Below, one piece after another: positions 6,242 through 8,810 of a DNA stretch of 8,810 nt. This stretch comes from Chthoniobacterales bacterium. GTDB lineage: Bacteria > Verrucomicrobiota > Verrucomicrobiia > Chthoniobacterales > UBA10450. Where the stretch lies: positions 1 to 8,810 of the forward strand of contig JACCTI010000230.1 of assembly GCA_013812515.1 (NCBI GenBank), given 5' to 3'. The first letter of the stretch is position 1; every line of letters starts with the position of its first letter. The notes beneath the pieces were generated by a model. That model worked only from the letters and a program-made list of their open reading frames with translations. It had not been told where the DNA came from and made no database searches. The translations under genes were made by a program, and so were the position numbers.

Positions 6242-7444
6242 ATGAGAGCCGATGAAGGAAGCGTGATCGACGAAGTGGAAAACCTTGAAAAGCAGGCCAA
6301 CGTCGAACGGTCGACGGTCGACGTCCAACCTCCAAAAACCGAGAATGCCGTGCGGCACATTTACGTGCACATTCCGTTCTGTGCACGCATCTGCCCCTAT
6401 TGCGCGTTCTACAAAGAGCGCGCTGACCCCGCGCAAACGCAGCGGTTCTGCGAAGCGCTGTTGATCGACCTCGAGTCCGTCGCGCAGCGGTTCCAGCTCT
6501 GCACGGAAACGATATTTTTCGGGGGCGGAACGCCGACGGCGCTGTCGACGCCGCAGCTTGAGTTTGTTCTACGCGGGCTCCAGGCCCGTCTTGATCTCCG
6601 ACGTGTAACCGAGTGGACAATCGAGGCGAATCCCGGAAGTGTTTCGCCACGGAAAGCAGCGATGATGATGAGTTCTGGTGTCACGCGCATTAGTCTGGGC
6701 GTGCAATCGTGGGACGATCCGTTGCTCGTGCTGCTCGGGCGGGAGCATGATGCCGCGCAAGCGGAAAGATCGTACCGAACCCTGCGCGACGTCGGTGCAA
6801 AAAACGTGAGCATCGATCTGATGTTCGGTTTGCCCGGGCAAACGCTGGCGCAGTGGGAGGCAACGCTCGAGCGGACGGTCGCGCTCGAGCCCGAGCACAT
6901 CTCGACCTACTGCCTGACGTACGAGGAAGACACGGATTTTTTTCTGCGGCATGCGCGCGGCGAATACCAGAGGGACATCGAAAACGAGGCGCGTTTTTTC
7001 GAGACGAGCATGCGCGTCTTGGAACGGGCAGGTTATCAGCAATACGAAATTTCAAATTACGCGCGGCCCGGCTACGAATCCGCGCATAATCGCGGTTACT
7101 GGGCCGGCAACGACTACCTGGGCGTCGGTCCGAGCGCCTTTTCCACGGTGGCAGCAGAGCGATGGCAAAATGTCTGCGACTACCGCAGCTATACCGATCG
7201 CATCGCGGCACGGACGTCGCCGGTGATTTCAATCGAGTCGCTAACGCCGGAAATAAAACGGAGCGAACAGATCGCGCTGCTGCTCCGGACGCGTTGGGGC
7301 GTTCCAGCCGAATGGGTCGAGCCTTGGCCTAACGAGTGTGCGGAGTTGTTCGATCTTGATCTGCTCCGGAAACTCGATGGGCGTTTCGCCCTGACGCGAA
7401 AAGGCAGGTTGCTCGCTGATACAGTAACCGCCGCGTTCGTTTAG
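6242..7444 (+). CDS. hemW: Radical SAM haem chaperone HemW (HemN-like)
   Basis: HemW binds haem and a [4Fe-4S] cluster and is thought to deliver haem to respiratory enzymes; it was long misannotated as coproporphyrinogen III oxidase. The 400-residue product contains HIPFCARICPYCAF with the CxxxCxxC cluster motif (Cys47, Cys51, Cys54). The fourth Cys found two residues later in true HemN is absent (Phe56), which favours HemW. Other landmarks are FFGGGTPTAL (92-101), ISLGVQSW (150-157), SIDLMFGLPGQT (190-201), YEISNYARPGYESAHNRGYW (268-287) and DYLGVGPSAFS. I chose ATG 6242 because GGGAG (6233-6237) lies 4 bases upstream; ATG 6194 extends into the divergent DUF362 region. The first 36 residues are not family-like, and a GTG at 6350 (giving RHIYVHIPFC) would reproduce the usual N-terminus, so the start is uncertain. 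It converges with uppS across a REP-like pair. Confidence 0.93.
   Translation: MRADEGSVIDEVENLEKQANVERSTVDVQPPKTENAVRHIYVHIPFCARICPYCAFYKERADPAQTQRFCEALLIDLESVAQRFQLCTETIFFGGGTPTALSTPQLEFVLRGLQARLDLRRVTEWTIEANPGSVSPRKAAMMMSSGVTRISLGVQSWDDPLLVLLGREHDAAQAERSYRTLRDVGAKNVSIDLMFGLPGQTLAQWEATLERTVALEPEHISTYCLTYEEDTDFFLRHARGEYQRDIENEARFFETSMRVLERAGYQQYEISNYARPGYESAHNRGYWAGNDYLGVGPSAFSTVAAERWQNVCDYRSYTDRIAARTSPVISIESLTPEIKRSEQIALLLRTRWGVPAEWVEPWPNECAELFDLDLLRKLDGRFALTRKGRLLADTVTAAFV
6299..6330 (+). repeat. Low-complexity GTCGA(A)CG tract inside the hemW 5' end
   Basis: AACGTCGAACG, GTCGACG, GTCGACG and TCCAACC follow one another as degenerate 7-8-base units, encoding NVERSTVDVQP in the hemW frame. 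From memory, similar NVERSTFDVQ-like runs recur at gene edges in some Verrucomicrobiota genomes. Its presence here hints that this part of the coding frame may be former intergenic DNA. Confidence 0.5.
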
Positions 7445-7460
7445 CCGCGGGTATTTCGGT

Positions 7461-7486
7461 GTAGGGACGGCGCTGCGTCGCCGTTT
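7461..7486 (+). repeat. REP-like palindrome, left arm of pair B
   Basis: GTAG (7461-7464), two bases, then a perfect 6-bp stem ACGGCG/CGCCGT (7467-7472 with 7479-7484) around CTGCGT, ending in TTT. It is preceded by T, so shares TGTAG with the arms of pair A. It begins 16 bases past the hemW stop and has an inverted partner at 7532-7557. Confidence 0.75.
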
Positions 7487-7531
7487 CAAAGTGTGGCAGC
7501 AGCGGCATGAGAAGGTTGGCCGCGCCCGGGC

Positions 7532-7557
7532 AAACGGCGACACAGCGCCGTTGCTAC
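7532..7557 (-). repeat. REP-like palindrome, right arm of pair B (inverted)
   Basis: On the minus strand GTAGCA leads into ACGGCG/CGCCGT (7534-7539 with 7546-7551) around CTGTGT, ending in TTT. It matches the left arm at 23 of 26 positions. The difference in the loop and at the two bases after GTAG shows the copies have drifted. It sits 20 bases before the uppS stop, in the convergent spacer. Confidence 0.75.
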
Positions 7558-7574
7558 AATTTAAAAGGTTTTTT
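7534..7574 (+). terminator. Possible terminator of hemW (REP hairpin plus T-run)
   Basis: The 6-bp GC-rich hairpin of the right REP arm (7534-7551) is followed on the plus strand after 17 bases by TTTTTT at 7569-7574. The gap is longer than in a standard intrinsic terminator, so this is a weak candidate. hemW and uppS converge here, so some transcript end is expected. Confidence 0.3.
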
Positions 7575-7577
7575 GTA

Positions 7578-8294
7578 TCACAGCACACCGCCGTAGCGCC
7601 GCTGTCGTTTTCCAAATTCCTCGACCGCAGCAAAGAGGTCATCCTTCGTAAAATCGGGCCAGAGCTTCGTTGTGACATACATCTCGGTGTAGGAGAGCTG
7701 CCAGAGGAGGAAATTCGAAAGCCGTAACTCGCCCGAGGTGCGGATGAGCAAGTCGGGATCGGGATAGTAACGCGTGTAGAGGTGCTTGCTGAACATCTCG
7801 ACATCGATCATCGCGCTGTCGATGTGGCCTTCCTCGATCTGACGCAGCAGGCTTTTGATGCCATCGATGATCTCAAGCCGGCTGCCATAACTAAGCGCGA
7901 GGATGAGCGTAAGTCCGTTGTTGCCGGCAGTCCGTTCAATCGATTTGTGCAATTGACGCTGACACGCGTCCGGCAAATCCGTGAGCCGCCCGATTGCTTG
8001 CAGCCGGACGTTTTTTTCCAGCAGCTCGGGCGTTTTCTCTTTCAAGAACCGCTCCAGCAAATGCATGAGCGCTAAAACTTCGGTCTTCGGGCGTCCCCAG
8101 TTTTCCGCCGAGAATGCGTAGAGGGTCAGAAATTCAATCTTCAGATCGCCGCAACCTTCGACACACTCTCGCACGGCATCCGCGCCTTGCTCATGACCCT
8201 TGATACGCGGCAGTCCGCGATTTTTCGCCCATCGCCCGTTCCCGTCCATGATAATGGCGACGTGGCGAGGAACCGCATTGGCAGATGGGAGCAT
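7578..8294 (-). CDS. uppS: Isoprenyl transferase (undecaprenyl diphosphate synthase)
   Basis: UppS adds isopentenyl units in cis to farnesyl diphosphate, making the C55 carrier lipid for peptidoglycan and other surface glycans. The 238-residue product has the usual family length. Motifs are VAIIMDGNGRWA (12-23) with the catalytic Asp17, LTLYAFSAENWGRP (56-69), ALSYGSR (133-139) and DLLIRTSGELRLSNFLLWQL (181-200), followed by SYTE with Glu204, the usual metal-binding position. All key residues are present. The start ATG at 8294 lies 4 bases beyond the purA stop, and no good ribosome-binding site is visible, so translation is probably coupled to purA. The product ends RRYGGVL. In many bacteria uppS is followed by cdsA and dxr; here it is the last gene before convergent hemW. 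Chain length (C55 or another cis-polyprenol) cannot be read from sequence alone. Confidence 0.96.
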   Translation of the reverse strand: MLPSANAVPRHVAIIMDGNGRWAKNRGLPRIKGHEQGADAVRECVEGCGDLKIEFLTLYAFSAENWGRPKTEVLALMHLLERFLKEKTPELLEKNVRLQAIGRLTDLPDACQRQLHKSIERTAGNNGLTLILALSYGSRLEIIDGIKSLLRQIEEGHIDSAMIDVEMFSKHLYTRYYPDPDLLIRTSGELRLSNFLLWQLSYTEMYVTTKLWPDFTKDDLFAAVEEFGKRQRRYGGVL

Positions 8295-8298
8295 GCAG

Positions 8299-8810
8299 CT
8301 AAAGCACGATCGTCTGTCCGCGTGCCGGCCCGACGCTGACGATCGTCAGTTTTGTGCCGGTGAGTTCCGCCAAGCGGTTAACGTAAGCGCGCGCCGCCGC
8401 GGGCAGATCGGAAAACTTTTTCGCGCGCTGCGTCGATTCGCCCCAGCCCGCGATCTCTTCGTAAATCGGTTCGCAGTTTTCCAGCTGAGCCGCATCGCAG
8501 GGTGGCACATCGAGGCGCTTCCCCTTCAACCGATACGCGACGCAGACACGGATGCGTCCGAAGGAGTCGAGGCCATCGAGATTTGTAATCGCGAGCTCGT
8601 CAATGCCATTGATCATGGTGGCGTAATGCGCGGCCACAGCGTCGAACCAACCGCAACGCCGCGGTCGTCCGGTGGTCGCGCCAAATTCGCGTCCCATTTC
8701 ATGCAGCATGTCCGCGAGCCCTTCGTCTTGCGTCGGCAATGCTCCTTCGCCGACACGCGTGGTGTATGCCTTCACCACGCCGAGCACCACATCCATGCGA
8801 TGCGGCGGCA
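8299..8810 (-). CDS. purA: Adenylosuccinate synthetase, C-terminal part (5' end outside window)
   Basis: PurA joins IMP and aspartate using GTP to form adenylosuccinate, the first committed step to AMP. About 170 C-terminal residues are present, and the frame is open through the right edge (PPHRMDVVLGVV), so the Met at 8796 is internal, not the start. Recognisable family stretches are VVLGVVKAYTTRVGEGALPT, GATTGRPRRCGWFDAVA, ITNLDGLDSFGRIRVCVAY, YEEIAGWGEST, LPAAARAYVNRLAELTG and the terminal VSVGPARGQTIVL. The GRPRRCGWFD segment contributes to the IMP site and the C-terminal region to GTP binding in known structures. The gene is the upstream member of a tight purA-uppS pair, with 4 bases between stop and start, so the two are probably cotranscribed. 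Identification is firm despite truncation by the window. Confidence 0.96.
   Translation of the reverse strand, partial: PPHRMDVVLGVVKAYTTRVGEGALPTQDEGLADMLHEMGREFGATTGRPRRCGWFDAVAAHYATMINGIDELAITNLDGLDSFGRIRVCVAYRLKGKRLDVPPCDAAQLENCEPIYEEIAGWGESTQRAKKFSDLPAAARAYVNRLAELTGTKLTIVSVGPARGQTIVL

Noticed and set aside
6226..6360. N-terminal extension of the DUF362 frame to an ATG at 6360
   Set aside because: It would place 45 non-family residues ahead of an obvious signal peptide and overlap the hemW 5' region.
7461..7557. CRISPR-like repeat pair
   Set aside because: The two copies are inverted rather than direct and there is no series of regularly spaced units; REP-like layout fits better.

Overview
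The window is a GC-rich stretch of bacterial chromosome carrying ten protein genes. All are ordinary core or near-core families, and most have recognisable signature motifs. The gene set (queA, type-4 uracil-DNA glycosylase, squalene synthase, DUF362, hemW, uppS, purA, DUF547) suits a free-living, probably soil or aquatic bacterium. The style recalls Verrucomicrobiota, perhaps a Chthoniobacterales-like lineage: REP-like repeats opening with TGTAG, an NVERSTVDVQ-type low-complexity run at the hemW start, and a DUF362 gene abutting a squalene synthase gene. That placement is inferred from memory of such genomes, is only moderately secure, and rests on no rRNA.

Layout, left to right. On the minus strand lie a secreted DUF547 protein cut by the left edge (1-659), a family-4 glycosyltransferase (743-1933), a 318-base gap with three small inverted repeats, a YciA-like acyl-CoA thioesterase (2252-2677), a pair of REP-like palindromes, and queA (2784-3764). 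A uracil-DNA glycosylase gene (3809-4594, plus) diverges from queA and overlaps tail to tail by 13 bases with a squalene/phytoene synthase gene (4582-5595, minus). Directly upstream of that synthase is a decayed DUF362 gene (about 5592-6225, minus). hemW (6242-7444, plus) diverges from it. A second REP-like pair (7461-7557) separates hemW from the convergent uppS (7578-8294, minus), which follows the 3' part of purA (8299 to beyond the right edge) after 4 bases.

How the genes relate. Squalene synthase and UppS both consume farnesyl diphosphate, one towards squalene or hopanoids and the other towards the undecaprenyl carrier lipid. The glycosyltransferase may act on surface glycans assembled on that carrier. 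QueA (queuosine tRNA modification), Udg (uracil repair), HemW (haem delivery) and PurA (AMP synthesis) are unrelated housekeeping functions, so the window is a mosaic of short transcription units, not one system.

I found no convincing novel multi-gene system. The most informative signals are the DUF362 pseudogene (apparent internal deletion plus a C-terminal frameshift whose restored frame ends in an ATGA overlap with the next gene), two inverted pairs of GTAG-led REP-like palindromes, a glycosylase with serine where a cluster cysteine is expected, and an NVERSTVDVQ-like tract in the ambiguous hemW N-terminus. No tRNA, rRNA, CRISPR array or transposase gene was seen.
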